In this document: piece by piece, positions 26,786 through 39,827 of the stretch | How the letters are laid out: each line of letters opens with the position of its first letter | Position numbering within the stretch: position 1 is the first letter of the stretch | Assembly (NCBI GenBank): GCA_021464245.1 | Contig: JADCRB010000005.1 | Coordinates: 2,914,001 to 2,978,000 of the forward strand | Direction: 5' to 3' | Length of the DNA: 64,000 bases | Source of the DNA: Carallia brachiata | Taxonomy: Eukaryota > Streptophyta > Magnoliopsida > Malpighiales > Rhizophoraceae | The notes under the pieces: generated by a model | Told to the model about the DNA's origin: nothing | Database searches by the model: none | What the model saw: the letters and a program-made list of their open reading frames with translations, nothing else | Translations under genes and position numbers: made by a program

Positions 26786-27761
26786 CTTGCAACACCTTAT
26801 CTTCCAGCCCCTTCTTCGTTTTTCTCCCTTATAAACTATTTAGGTAGTAAGTTCTTCTTATAAGAAAAATTGAATAATAATATTAACGGATGACTGCTAA
26901 TATCGACTTATACATGTGATAATCTACATATCGGTGATACATATTTTTTGTAATGTTAAAAAAAAAAAAAAGAGTTCAAGAAAGACAGCATCATCCCTAA
27001 TCCAGAGATATATCTGTTAAAACTTTATTGCTGGGCATTGATTAACAGTATCTTCAGCAATTAAAACAGATGGATCAAGTGGTAGTGACTTAAAATTGTT
27101 TAGTTTTACATTGTAGATGCCCGATGCATCATATTTAACAATGAAAACTGTAAATATGCAATGTGAAATAATCATAATAGTGTCACTTCACCACTCTGCA
27201 AGAAGACAGCCCACGCAATGGGCTCTGATTTCTTTAACCGATTAACTCCAATTTAGAGTTACTTGCAAATTGAGTCCTTTATTTTTTAAACATGATTCCA
27301 ATGCTAACGAAACAAAATTCTTTACCAAGTGTGTGTCAAGCAATCAAATTACTTTCTTGTTGAAAAGATTGTGAACATTGTAAATTAATGAATAATGTAA
27401 TAATTGTGTCCCTCCATGAAGTAGCATATAGCAATGAGCATAGTGGCCATTAAGGTGGGCAGGTAGACGTGATGGAATATGCAGGATTTGCTGCATTTGT
27501 CTTGAGCACTTGATAGCGAATCATGTTCCTGGCCTAAAGCTAAAATTTGTTTCCAAAACACGTTCCCACCATTTGCACTTCTCATTTTGGACTCCAAATA
27601 CACGACAAGAATAACATTGGGGGAGACTCAAATCCCACCAGAAATTGAGTTTTAAGGGCCAGTAAGCCCAACCCTAACAAAGACTAACCGCTAGAACTAA
27701 GAGTTAAGGGTTTGGAGCCAAAATGAAGTATTATCACAACACCAACAAAACCTAACTCCAA

Positions 27762-27967
27762 CCAATGAAGATTGGCTCAGTTAGCAAGGCTTTCGGCCTA
27801 TACTTGAAAGATTTGAGGGTTGAATATTATTGATGATCTTTCTTAGTGAATAATATATAAGTCCAATGTAAGTTCTATTTGAGACATGTGACTTTCCTTG
27901 ACCCTAAATTGGGACAACCTCACCTCACCGAAACTTTTTTAGATTAAAAAAAAAAAAAAACACAAAA
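27762..27967 (+). mobile_element. tRNA-derived SINE with poly(A) tail
   Basis: Starts ACCAATGAAG and has a strong A-box-like TTGGCTCAGTTAGCAAGG at 27772-27789, a B-box-like GAGGGTTGAATAT about 45 bases on, and a poly(A) tail near 27947-27960. The 16-base flanks CAAAACCTAACTCCAA (27746-27761) and CAAGACCTAACCCCAA (27968-27983) agree at 14 positions and fit a diverged target-site duplication. Confidence 0.6.
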
Positions 27968-28721
27968 CAAGACCTAACCCCAAGAAGCTACATCTGCATA
28001 TCAAAGAGTTTTGCTTCAACAACAGTACATTTTCTTATGGTCTATGGTAGATACCATAGCCTATCATCAGGAAAGAGGCATGGTAGGGAGAAAACGAACC
28101 CTAAACCCCTCAGTGGAAGGCACATACCTTATACCAATCCACGTAAGTTGGAGTTGAACATCATGACATGCACTCTAAGCATACTAAGAAAATTTCAGAA
28201 TAGCATTGCAGTACAGACAATAGCCCTCTGTTTCCACATTCAGATAAAATTGCACACCCAACCAAGGACTCACAGATATCAGGGACACAATTTCAGACAG
28301 CCCGGTTCAATAAAGGGAGCTCATTGCACAAATAGCTCAATGAAGATTCTATCACAACCAGAGTAACTTTTGTTTTCCCCCATCTACTTCTACTTTGTTA
28401 AAGTAGCCAGTAGAGTTATTGGACATTCAGCAAAACTACGAACAAGTGAACAAACTTAGCTGAGAAATTTGGATAAACCGCCTCCACTTGCACCAGTTGA
28501 GCCATACCTCAATTAAAATGCCGGATGTGGCACAGCAAAGCAATTTGCTACTAATTAATTCCCACCTAAAAACTAAAGTCTTTCAGCAGTGTAATTTGCA
28601 AGCATTTTAGCACGCTGAAAACTCGTTTTTCCCAGACCAAGATCACATAGAAGCAACATTCCACAATAATGGATTCATCAGCATGCTTTCTCCAACGGTC
28701 ATAGGACAAAAGGCAAAATCA

Positions 28722-31156
28722 TCACTGACTATTTCCACGAGATAGTAACCTCTTCCTCTCAAATTCAAGCTGGAAAGGTGGAGATACAAAAATTATTCCC
28801 TCTATCCAAAGTTCTCGAGCAATCCACATAAACTTGCATATTAATTTTGACATTTTGTCAACATTCTTACCACTTTCTTCACCCTGTCATTAGCAGCAGA
28901 AGTTCCTCCACTGACACATTCAGGAAGATACGGACTATTGACACGCACTTCATTCATCACAACGATGACTGTCTTGTCCCAGCGGACTGGAAGCCTGCTC
29001 ATATAGAATGGTATTAGCTAAAGAAATTTCTAAGTTACGCACCCGAATCAGTAATTGACAGAATTGCACACCATTGTACAAATCCATACAATTTGATAAC
29101 TCGGATTATATCACACTGCAAAACTAAACAAATGGAGAGTAAATTCTGATTCTCAAACCCAAAAAAAGAAAAAAAACAAAGAAGAGAAAATTCTGAAAGC
29201 TCAGTTGACCAAGCACATGCACAAATGGGGAAAACAACATGAATTCTGAAGGAAAACCTTTTTAAAAGGGGAAAATAACAAAAAGAAAAAAAAAAGCATA
29301 CTATCACACTTCTGGCTCTGGTGATTGTGGACATTGACTACTAGCTAGTGCACATGTGCCAACGGAACAATAGTTAGCTGTGTATCAAACAAGATGGAAC
29401 CAATTTCCTCTCATGTAGTTTATTCTTTCTTTATCTATTTTCTCGCAAGACTTCTGTGATCAAGACCTCTCAATTAGTACCATTTGGCTTACTGCAACAG
29501 CAGCAACTGCAGGCTGCGGCCTCCTGATTCAAACTTTTCTTTTTATTTTCAGCCTCAGAACTTATCTACATAAACCAATATAGATCCACACTTCCACCAG
29601 CACTTTCTTCAATGATTAAACCACTCAGATAATTTTAAAGTCATTATTTAAATTACTGTCCCCGAAAACTTGCATCTGTTCGATCATTAACATTTTGCCT
29701 CCCAATCATATCCTGAATTCAGATTTTCAACATCAGTTTACAATTTCACTATTTGAGTAAATCATTTCCCTTTACAAATAATCATAGTGTAACTATAACA
29801 AGTATGCACAAAATCAGAAACCACCATTTTCTTTCTGTCTTTTTTTTTTTTCCCTCCCTCCTGTGAATGAAACCACTTCCCATCTCCAGTTCATTGGGCA
29901 AAAAGCCATGAATCATTAGCATTTGCTAAGTCGCCAATGTGCAACTCATTTCTCACCCTCACTACTTTCCCCATTACGTCAATAAACAAACATATGCACC
30001 TAATACAGCATCATAAAAGTTTGGCATTTCGAGTGAGAAAGATTAAGCCTTTTACAGTTTCTCCAACTAAGACCTCACACAATGCGTAATGATTATGCAT
30101 CCAACAAAATGCAAGCTAATCAATTTGGCAACGTTAAGAATAAGCCAATAGCATCAAGATTAACTCAAATGTGATTTCTACAATCAGTACCCTTGACACT
30201 GCAATAATCAAGAAAGCAGCCTTCTTAACCATCATTCTACAATTAGTAACACCAAAATAACGTCATTTTCCATAATATAATTCATCTAAGCAAACTTTAT
30301 CAATAAACCACACATTAGCAAGCAACAAGTATAGGATAAGCGTAAAAGAAAATAACACTATGGAGTCAAAAGGAAGGGCAATTACGTTTTAGACAAGGCA
30401 TCAAATATGCTCTGTGCCTCAGCAGTAACACCAACACCAATCCTCTCAGCCTCCAGCTCTGCTTGCCTGCAAAACCCAAATCCACACATCCATTGAAACA
30501 CACAGAATATTGAATTACAAGAAAAATGAAACCCAAATAGACCCCATCATCAAAAAGCACCTTAAAGCGAGTTCCTCTCTGGCTTGAAGACGATGAAGAT
30601 CAATATAACACTTCTTGACATCTAGTGGGTCATCAGCTTGACCCAAAAGCGAAAACTCCTTTATATAGTTAGCCTTCAAGAATCTTATGTTCCTCCTTGG
30701 CCCAGATTTCGACCCCTCTTGTGAAACAATTGAGTTAAAGAAATACAACATAAAAGAATAATAAATAAAAGCAAGAATACACAGTCATGCAAGCAGAAAA
30801 TACATGTAAGCAGAAAATATGCAGTTAATCTAACCGTTTTTTTTTTTAAATTCCATATATTTTTCATGATCTAAAGTCAAGATTTCACGTGCCAATTTTG
30901 TATTTACTTTCGTATATACTGCATAGTTTTTCTCAATAAATAATATATTGGGCTCCCTCAAAAAAGGACCATTATCAAGAAAAAAGGAACAGGAAAAGAG
31001 AGGGACAAGACAAGAGCAAAGGATATGAAGTACGAGGATGTTGGAGGGGCGGTCAAAGGTGATGACTTGGCCGTCGAATTCGTCGCCTAAGGTTGTTTTG
31101 ATGGAAAGAAAGCAACCCACTGCAAAGTCCTCGCTGTTGTTGCCGCCGCCGTCCAT
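28722..31156 (-). CDS. LSM12: LSM12-like protein, 5 exons, 180 aa, first intron AT-AC
   Basis: Lsm-like N-terminal domain plus anticodon-binding (AD) domain protein, implicated in RNA metabolism in other eukaryotes. Exons in transcript order: 31156-31027, 30720-30561, 30466-30386, 28994-28871 and 28769-28722, total 543 nt. Visible family segments: KTTLGDEFDGQVITFDRPSN (about 20-39), NYIKEFSLLGQADDPLD, AREELALRQAELEAERIGVG, EAQSIFDALSKTLPVRWDK, and PYLPECVSGGT; the last exon gives LEFERKRLLSR. Introns 2-4 are ordinary GT-AG. Intron 1 has no usable GT at the required point: the conserved VLQEGSK junction is restored only if it starts ATATCCTTT and ends CAC, a U12-type AT-AC intron (see separate entry). 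Reads cleanly. Confidence 0.93.
30721..31026 (-). other. U12-type AT-AC intron in the LSM12 gene
   Basis: On the minus strand the intron begins ATATCCTTTGC (from 31026), the canonical minor-spliceosome donor. It ends TTTCTTTAACTCAATTGTTTCAC at 30721; TTCTTTAAC is one mismatch from the U12 branch consensus TTCCTTAAC and lies about 13 bases from the AC end. Joining C|AA across it gives the expected Gln codon. A GT-AG alternative at CTC|GTACTT would delete conserved residues. Length 306 bp. Confidence 0.85.
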
Positions 31157-32335
31157 GGCTGCTGCTCTGTCGTCCTTTGATCTAGCTCTTTACTCTCTCT
31201 CTTTTTTTTTTTTTCTCAATCGTTGTTTTTTTGTCAATTGTTTAAGGAACGGCAACTGGGTGACATGTTTGTGATTGCTTGCTTGGGTTGATCTTCAGGC
31301 CACCAAGGCCCATTCTCTTTCGTGATCTGTTTTGGGTCTGGTTCGACACAGTAAACTATAGAATCCATTATCAACGTGTCAGATAGCGTTTTGGGTCTGG
31401 CTCGATACAATGACCATGTCACATAGAAGACTTTTATTTGTACAGTAAAATTATGAATTTAAATTATTATCAAAAAAAAATATTTTGTAAAATTAAACGT
31501 GTGTACGACTCTGATAGTTTTAGAGAGTGGTTGGTGAGCTTGTTGGACTCATGAAATTTGGTTTGATGTAGATAATTTGACTTACCTTGTGCAATCCTCC
31601 CTTTCATTTTTTCCAACAAGAATCGTGTGTTTTAAGAAATTTATAACTCGTATGTAGAGGTGGAAAACAGGTGGATTGGGATAGGTTCGGGTCAGTTGTT
31701 TTATGTCTTAAGTCAATCTAGTTTTGGATTAATCAGGGGTTGAGTTAATTATTTTTTCAGATATACCTAGTTTTAGAGAGTGTTTGTACATAAGAATGAT
31801 AATGTGAATGAGTGATTCCTATTTTCAATATTTAGTAGAGAAAATTCTCATTCTCATTTTCATTCTCTTATTTTTGAGAATGAGATTCCTCATCTATCAA
31901 AATCACAGTTTCCACTTTTAAATAATTAATCATCTTCATTCTCACATCTTTTCTCTCCCTTCATGAAATATTTTATAATAAAATAATACAAATAAATCTC
32001 ATAAATAAAATATTAATAATAATAATAAACAAAGATAATGATAATAAATATTTGTATATTATAATAAAAAGTTAACATTTAAAAAATTAAGATAACAATA
32101 AAATTATAAACAATAAAATTATTATTATATATTTTTTCATAATAGTAATAATAACCAAATATAAAAGTATTGACATAAAAATTTCATAAATTTAACAATT
32201 ATTTATTTATTCATAATGAATAATTTTTTAATCTCTACAATATTATTTCCGTTATAATAATATTAATAATACATATTCTTTATTATTATTATTAATATTA
32301 ATTTTTTTGTAAATTTTTTATTTTGGATTTTATAT

Positions 32336-32336
<1 letters not shown>

Positions 32337-32376
<40 letters not shown>
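32337..32376. repeat. (ATT)n microsatellite
   Basis: About 13 uninterrupted ATT units. Confidence 0.9.
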
Positions 32377-33132
32377 TTTATGTTTATTAATATTTTTTAT
32401 TTGTAATTATATTAAAATTAGTATTTTATCATTTTAATTTGATATCAATATTTTTTAAATTCTAATAAAACTTATCTTGTTTTTATCGTGAAATAAATAT
32501 TATCATATATTTAATATTAATTCAGAGTTTGAACTGAAATAAACAACTACAAATGGTTTTTGAATCCGATTCTTGAGTAAATCAAACATATTATGAAATA
32601 AGTTATTTTGTTTCTGATTCCATTTGATTTCAATTCTGATTTTAATTTTGATTATAGGCTGTAAACCAAACTTTTAGATTTTAAATTTAGAGTTCGAGTT
32701 ATTCAAAAGTCAAATTTAGATCATTTTGAACTCGATTTATTTGAATTGCAAATCATTTCGGTCTCAAATTATAAGTCATTAACCTTTTTCAACTAATGGA
32801 ATTGGGTCAAATAAGATAAACGCACGATTTTAAGTTAGGTAATTCAGGCTGAAATAAATTTTGAAACAGGCGGTCAATTCTCTTAATTTTTTATGATTAT
32901 TGCTTCCGTGTGGCGAATGCTAAGTAGTTTATTAATTGGGGATCCATTAGGAGGACACAAGCAAGAAGATAAAAGATTTGTCAATAATATAACAGTTATA
33001 AATATTTGTGCAACAAGATTGATAAAATGTAGTACAAGAAATTATAATGTAATTTTTTATTGCACAAAAAATTAACACGATTGTACAAATATAAATTACA
33101 GTTGCGTTATGAATATTTTTTCTGTCCACCAC

Positions 33133-33405
33133 TTTACTGTTGTGATTGGATAGTGAGAATTTGAGTAAAAAATGAATAGAAAGGAAAATGAATAGAAAAT
33201 AATACAGTAATAATGATAGTATGATTGAAAAAAAGTAATGATTAGAAAGTTACGAGAAAGAAAATAAATAGTAATTTGTGAGAGAAAAAGTAAAAGATAA
33301 TTGTTTGGATTGATAGAAAATGAATAGAAAAGAAAATGAGTAAAAAAATTTTAAAATTTTCTTTTCCTTTTTCTTTCCCTTAGAAAATACCCAAACATGG
33401 CCTAC
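33133..33405. repeat. MITE-like element, 'GTTTGGAT' family
   Basis: Contains two direct copies of a unit like TTGGATnnnTAGAAAATGAATAGAAAAG and ends TTTCCCTTAGAAAATACCCAAACATGG. The CCAAACATG end is mirrored by CATGTTTGG-type starts of other members (for example 12458). Confidence 0.45.
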
Positions 33406-33493
33406 GTCCTCTAATGTTTTTCCTATCAATTAACCTAGGAAATTGGCTCTTGTTATGCAAAGGTCTTGACCGTATAACGATGCACAAGTATAC

Positions 33494-34371
33494 TTGGGGA
33501 GAATGAACCTACAAAATTCTTTTGAGATAATAATCCTAGGGTTAGGTGCAGTGGCTATAGTGCGCCAGGAGCACACTATTATGCATCGACTGCATTTTAC
33601 CCGTTTGCTGTGTCGCCAGCGGTTGTTGCTCGGCGTTTGGTCCTTCTGTGGAGCTTTATTTCCCTTTGTGGGGTTAGTGTAGGTTTTTATTTTGTTTTAG
33701 GGGGTTATACCGTTTGCGCTCTACCAGTGGTCTTCTTTTTGTGTTGTTTTGCTTAGTTTCAGACCAGAGGGTTTTTAGTTGACTCTCTTGCCTCTCTCAG
33801 TCGTCTCGATGGAAGGGGTGGAGGAGGGGTCCTTTTTTGGGTTTAAGAGTGGCTTTGTATAGTTGCTGCACCTACGCTTGCTTAGCTTTCGTTTTCCGAT
33901 CACCTGCTATTGTATCGCCGCCTTACGTGAGTCCTGGAGCCGTTGTTGCTTGGGTTCTTTCAACGCTTTGAAGCTGCGCTTTGGCGAGTTCCGGCGTACT
34001 TCCAGCTTGGTGCTATTGTCCTGCTACCGTATGCCCTTATGGGTTGTTTCGCCATTCCTGTTGGTCAAGTTCTTCTGCTGTCGCCATCGAGATCCTGGTA
34101 GTTCTCCGTTCTAGCTTGGCTGGGCCTAGTGCACCCTATTCCCCATACTTGTAGGTTTCTTTTGTCCTTGGGCCTTGAGCCTGTGCCGGCTGCTCCTCTT
34201 TGCCTGTAGGGTTAGCTATAGTTTTAGGGTCTATTTAGGTAATAGGCTTTGTATGTATTTTTGGGTAGCCTCTTTTGTAACCTAGTTACTGTGGACCTTG
34301 TGGGTGGGCTTACTCTGTCTGTAAATGATTTTTACTTTAATGAATATATTTGCTTCTGGACAAAAAGAAAA
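33494..34371 (+). mobile_element. LINE-like (L1) 3' end, truncated
   Basis: A stretch clearly richer in G and C than its surroundings, without a long open frame. It ends TTTTACTTTAATGAATATATTTGC followed shortly by an A-rich tail (ACAAAAAGAAAAAAAAAA, 34359-34377), as plant L1 3' UTRs do. No reverse transcriptase is present, so a 5'-truncated LINE tail or another retroposed transcript is inferred. The left boundary is approximate. Confidence 0.4.
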
Positions 34372-36194
34372 AAAAAATCCCTTACCCATTTGAACAACGT
34401 ATTTCTAAATTTTATTTAATTAATGATTTCCAAATTATTGCATAAAACCACGAGGAGATAATACTGACTAGATAAGTCAATTTTTTCCTTTTTGCTTTTT
34501 TGTGGTCCTCCCAAACCTCGCTCATAAGGTTAACGATGTAAATTCATTCTGATTTTGAGATGAGCCTTGTTAAATAGATATAAAAATTTAATGTATAATG
34601 ATAATATGAGTTTATTATTTAAATTTAAATTATTAATTATATTTAATTTATTATTTAATTAATAATTATAATTAAAATAGTCAGTTTATGTCATTATTTT
34701 ATGTCAAAATTTATTGCACGTGCGTTTCATCTCTTTTAAAACTAGTAAGAAAATCAATTACATGAACTATTAAACTTAAAATTCAAAGTAAAATTTGAGA
34801 AACAAAGTCGCTCACTCTTTTTCATTCTTAACTAGACTAAAAAAAAAAAAGGGTGCTTTTTACCTTTTTTTTTTTACCAAAAAAGGTGAAAAGAAAAGAT
34901 ATCTTATTGAATATATGAAACTTTTTTTTTTTACTTGGAAGTCTATTACGTTATAAATTATATAATAAAATAATTATTTCTCTTCATAAATTTCACTTTT
35001 TTAAAAATTTAAAATTAAAATTTTTAAAATAAAAATTTAACTTCTAATTACTAAATTATCTCCTTAAATAACGAGTGTATGGAATTACTGGGACCACGAA
35101 ACGCCCACATGCTGTCCTGTGTCCACCTTAACAAAATTATATCGATCACACCTGAAATTTCAAGCCCAATTTCAATCGGCCATAATTAAAGGCTCGACAA
35201 ATGATATCGATCACACACTAGAATTTTTTTTCTTTTCTATTGCTGCAATCATGATGAGACATAGACGGACATTGGTAATCCTGCTCATGATTGTCGTTGG
35301 ATGGAACTCCATTTTGTTCACTCTTAGAGGACAATTTTTGGTTCAGCATTCGCCAATCACCTTTACTTAAATGTTTGATTCGCATGCAAAGAGACGCAAG
35401 ATTAAAAGTCTACGAAAATCTCAGTTTCGAATTTAAGAGAGAGATTGAATTTATAGAAAAATAAGAAAATTATTCTATTATATAATTTGTAACCCAATAA
35501 AATTTTAGACTATCAAATAGAACCCTCATCTTTTTTGAAGAAATTTTCCAGTAAATTTGGAACTTAAAACTTTAAATTAGACGTCTCAATTCCGAGTAAA
35601 TTCAACAAGAAAGGGACTGAAATTATAAAATAAGAGAAACTTATTCTTGCTGCTGAGAAAGGGCAAGTTCCTCCAATCCAATAATAATCTTCGGAGCAGC
35701 AATCCAGGAAGCATAAAAAATTATTGCTAATTCTCTTTTCTTAAACGAAAAATTCAAAAAATTGCAACCTTTTTGTACTTCCTAAAAGGATTACAACCTT
35801 TTCCTGATTTGTGGAAAAAAAAAAAGCGACCCTGGAACTAACATCACGTGTTTTTGAGACACTCCCGATGTCGAATCATATCGTTGTCCACTCCCCTCCA
35901 GGAACCACGTACCCAAAGGAACATTTCACCAACTCTCTTTATTTAAATTCGAGAACGAGTGATAATTTATTTATTATTTTAATTTAATTATATAATAATT
36001 TATATTACTATATTATTATTTTAAAATTATTTAAATAAAATTATGATGCTACTAAAATTTTTCTTCTTAAGAATTTTATTTAAGAATCAAGAAAGATAAA
36101 AAAAAAAAAATCAAAGGATCCAGATCTGTAGCTATTGGCTTGGCTGCTTTTTTGTTTGGAGTGTGCACCACCATCATGTCCCTTTCACTTCCTG

Positions 36195-36370
36195 TCAAAG
36201 GATGTGTTTCGAATAGAAGAAAGTAAATAGAAAAAAAAAATATTATGATTAATAACAAATAATAATTAAAAAGTTATAAAAAATATATAATAATTTATAA
36301 AAAAGATAATTATTTAGATTAATAAAAAAAATTAAAAAAAAATTATTTTTTATTTTTTATTATTGAAAAT
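36195..36370. repeat. Possible MITE of the 'GTTTGGAT' family
   Basis: AGAAGAAAGTAAATAGAAAA, AATAATTTATAAAAAAGATAAT and TTAGATTAATAAAAAA in the same order as in 33133-33405 and 56672-56860. Boundaries not resolved. Confidence 0.3.
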
Positions 36371-38333
36371 TTGTCAACTACAGTCAAAATGTTCGAGTGT
36401 GGACCAAAAATGGGAAGCTGGAGGCATCTAGGGCGATCATTTGCTGCTTATAGAGAGCTTAGCTGGCCACCACCACCACTTGGCTTGACCCTCTATGCTC
36501 TGCGCAATGGGGCCAGGGCATGGTGTTCCTTTCAAGGAATGTTTGTGCAGTGCCTCGAAGGCCGCGTTCCCCAAGCTGGCCCCACCTCCACCCTTTGTCT
36601 TGCGCATCGGCTCTTACGCTTGTGTCAGTTGTGCCCTTTTTTAATCATTGAATAAATCGAAAAAATCGATTCACCTAAAATATAACCTGTCAAACTAGCC
36701 TAAAATGTAAGCTGTTGAGATGGAATTATGACGTTGATTATATATTAGATTGTACTACGTTTTTTTAAGTAAAAGTTTGTAAGATTAAAAACTGAAAAAA
36801 AAAATAAGTCTATTATTTATAAAAATTTATAATTAAATATAAAAATAATAAGATTTGAATAAAAAATTACTTAATTATATAATTTTAATATTATGTCAAA
36901 AATTAATTCGTTTAAAAATTTAAATTATTTGAAGAAATACATGATATAAATTATATATTAAATTTTAATAATATTTTTAATTTTAAGTTAAAAAATATAT
37001 TCAAAACGAGTAAAAAATATTTGATCCTAATTATGCACAAATAAGGGCAAGTAGATATTGTGAAAATGACTAGAAAAGGACTTCATTTGTTGCTCGTTAT
37101 CAATAAAGTAGATCCGTAAATAATAATGAACAGGGCCAAGAAATGAAAGATATAAATTTCGCTTTTGATTATTGTTGTGGTCATGTACTGGAAAAGAAAA
37201 TTCTGTTCTTAAAATGTATTGATTTGACTCTCTACGCAGGACCGTCAGCTCACAGTATGTTGTGGTCAGAAACTGAACCTGCATGGGACAAAATGCGCCG
37301 TCCAAATTCATAAAATTCATACTTTGTCTAAGTAATTTTTTGTGAATAGAAAAAAAAAATTACGGATACATCCATGATCAAATTTTTTAATTGAAGTTAA
37401 CATTTAAGTTGTAAAGATATCTCATTTAATTATTTTTTTTTAAAAAAAATTTATTATTTAAATATTATTAAATTTAAATATAACTTTTTTAAATTAATTA
37501 TAGTATTAATAAATTATAAAATAATGTCACGGCACAAAGTTATAAAAGAGAGTAGGTCTCAAACGCTGATACTGAAATTCGAACTCAAGTTAAATATAAA
37601 AAAATTATATCAAATTACTATTAAACTATCATTTCAAATAATTACCTTACCTAAATAATATATTCGTGGATTTGGATACGGTATATGAACTCAAAATCTT
37701 AAGGCGTGGATTTTATAAACTCTCTCCAGTTAAAAGCTATGTGCTTTTGGATAGGTATTCTATATCTGGACTGAATTCTTTACGCTTAAGAAATATCTTT
37801 CTAGTTATTCGGAAACAATTAGAAAATTTTCTAAAAGAAATAGATTACACTCCATAGAGACCTAACTCTAGAAAGGGGGAGAGCATTGCAAGATGTATGC
37901 TCTGGGGTCAAAAGTTAGAGTCTGTAACTTAGTTATGCCTTGTTTTGATTTTTCTCCGGTTATGTGCTCTTGTTATGTCCTCCCAGTTATTGTGCTTGCC
38001 CACGCTTCGAATTTGTTGTGTTCTTCGTTTTTTGGAACAATGCTTTAAAATTTCTGGATGGGGCTCACATTTTTGTCCTTGCATCTTGTTATTCTCAAGA
38101 AGGACAAAACAAGGCGATAATTGTTTCTACTTCTAAATGGATTAATGTTAATGATCACCACTCATCATATGTTTAACATAAAAGAAACATATATTTACTA
38201 GAAATTTCCGCCAATAATGGGTCTCACACGTTGCATAGTGACTTCACAATTGAGCATGTCCATTCACTAGAAACACACAACTTGTTTCGCTTTCCCAAAC
38301 TCTCTCTCTCTCTCTTCTCTCTTATAGTCAAAA

Positions 38334-39343
38334 GGTGCGTTTAGTACACAGATTGGATAGTACGGTATAGTATAGTATAAACTAATATAGTATAAAATAA
38401 GATAAATCACTAGTCTATTTTATATTTAAATGTATAGAATAGTTATCCTAATTAATATTTAGATGATATGAGATAAAATAATATAATATATCAAAATTAT
38501 TTTTTTAACCTTAGAAATAATTGATTTAGATTTATTATTAATTTTAATATTTTAATTAAAAATAATTAAAATTAAGTAATGAAATTAATAGTTATTTTAC
38601 ATGTTATTATACATTATAATGTTTATAATTTTTCAATTTTGTATAAAAAATATTTTTTAAAATTAAGCATTAATTTTATTTTATACAAATAAATTTTAAA
38701 ATATCAAAAAAAAAGATTAATATTTTTTAAATTTTTTGAGGAAAAATTAAATAAATTGTAAGAGATAAATTTTTAAATTTATATAAAAAATGAAAGAATG
38801 AGCACGAGAGAGAGAGAGTGAGGAGAGAGAAAGGAATGGAGGAAGGAAGAGAGAGGGAGGGGAGAGAAAGGGAAGAGAGAGATGAGGAGTGAGAGAGAGA
38901 GAAAGGGAAGAGAGAGAGACGAGGAGTGAGAGAGAGAAGAGCGAGGAGAGAGAAAGCAAAGAGAGAGAGAGACGAGGAGTGAGAGAGAGGAGGGAGGAGA
39001 GAGAAAGGAAAGAGAGAGAAGAGAGAAAGGAAAGAGAGAGAGAGACGAGGAGTGAGAAGATGAGAAAGAAATGAATATTTTAAATTTTATATTAATTTTA
39101 AAAAAAATTTAAAATTTATTTTAATTAAGATGATATTATAGTAATTATATAATTTATTAATACTAATTCATAACGTGGGATAGACTAGCTCATAAGAGTA
39201 AGAGGGATAGAGTACTATCTCATATTCATGGATAGTAAGCCCATATTAATTTATCTTATAACTATCTTATTAATCAACTAAACATGAGTTAAGGTGGGAT
39301 AGTTGACCACTAATCTATCATATCCCATGAAACAAACGCACCC
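38334..39343. mobile_element. Non-autonomous TIR element (~1 kb) with an internal GA block
   Basis: Left end GGTGCGTTTAGTACACAGATT; the right end, read on the other strand, is GGGTGCGTTTGTTTCATGGG. Further in, both ends carry GGATAGT/ATAGTAT-type words in inverted orientation. AAA flanks both sides and could be a 3-bp target duplication. No transposase. The core is interrupted by a 270-bp GA-rich tandem array. Confidence 0.55.
38803..39071. repeat. GA-rich minisatellite
   Basis: Purine-only array in which a unit containing GACGAGGAGTGAGAGAGA recurs at least three times, joined by AAAGGAAAGAGAGA spacers. Open frames on both strands here are repeat-derived. Confidence 0.85.
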
Positions 39344-39827
39344 AAAGAGTCTTGTAACATCTTTGAAGAGAGACTTTACCTTAAATATTTTAAATTCTAA
39401 TATTATAAAAAAGTTATAAAATTTATGATTATTTAGAGATTTATATTTATTGTATAGTTTATATCTAATGAATCTCCTATTAAAAAAAATGTTTTATAAT
39501 AAATCAAAGTGAAGAATCTGGCACTATTTTGCTAGCCTTGTACGCCACTTGAATTTTTAGCGTCAGACCGCCGTTGGTCCTCCCTCGCCGCCGGCGAACA
39601 AATTGGGATTTGGTGGAATTCAATCTTATTATCATTGTCTTGATGGAACAATTGTCCAGCAGGAAGTGTCATTTTAAAGAATGGCCAATTTTATTTGGCC
39701 ATAGTGTTGGCTGTTGATGGGAACTATTTAGGAAAGGAGCCTCATTTTAATTTAGGAAAGAAGCCTCATTTTAAGCATTTTTCAAGATTGACCATGTCTT
39801 ACTAAACAAGATTTGGTATTTGAGATT

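Larger units (their letters stand above)
21889..28700. other. Intergenic 6.8 kb, repeats only
   Basis: No gene recognised. Contains the foldback above, a CCGGTT-rich repeat (23198-23985), a dispersed repeat copy (26320-26785), TA microsatellites and a SINE (27762-27967). Open frames such as 22888-23157 (-) and 25223-25546 (+) match nothing I know. Confidence 0.6.

Noticed and set aside
31027..31040. GT donor at CTC|GTACTT for LSM12 intron 1
   Set aside because: Would remove the conserved VLQ junction; the AT-AC boundaries restore it exactly.
36371..36655. GC-richer 94-codon frame
   Set aside because: No conserved motif and no splice or promoter context.
38747..39074. Open frames rich in Arg/Glu (plus) and Ser/Leu (minus)
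   Set aside because: Translation of a GA minisatellite.
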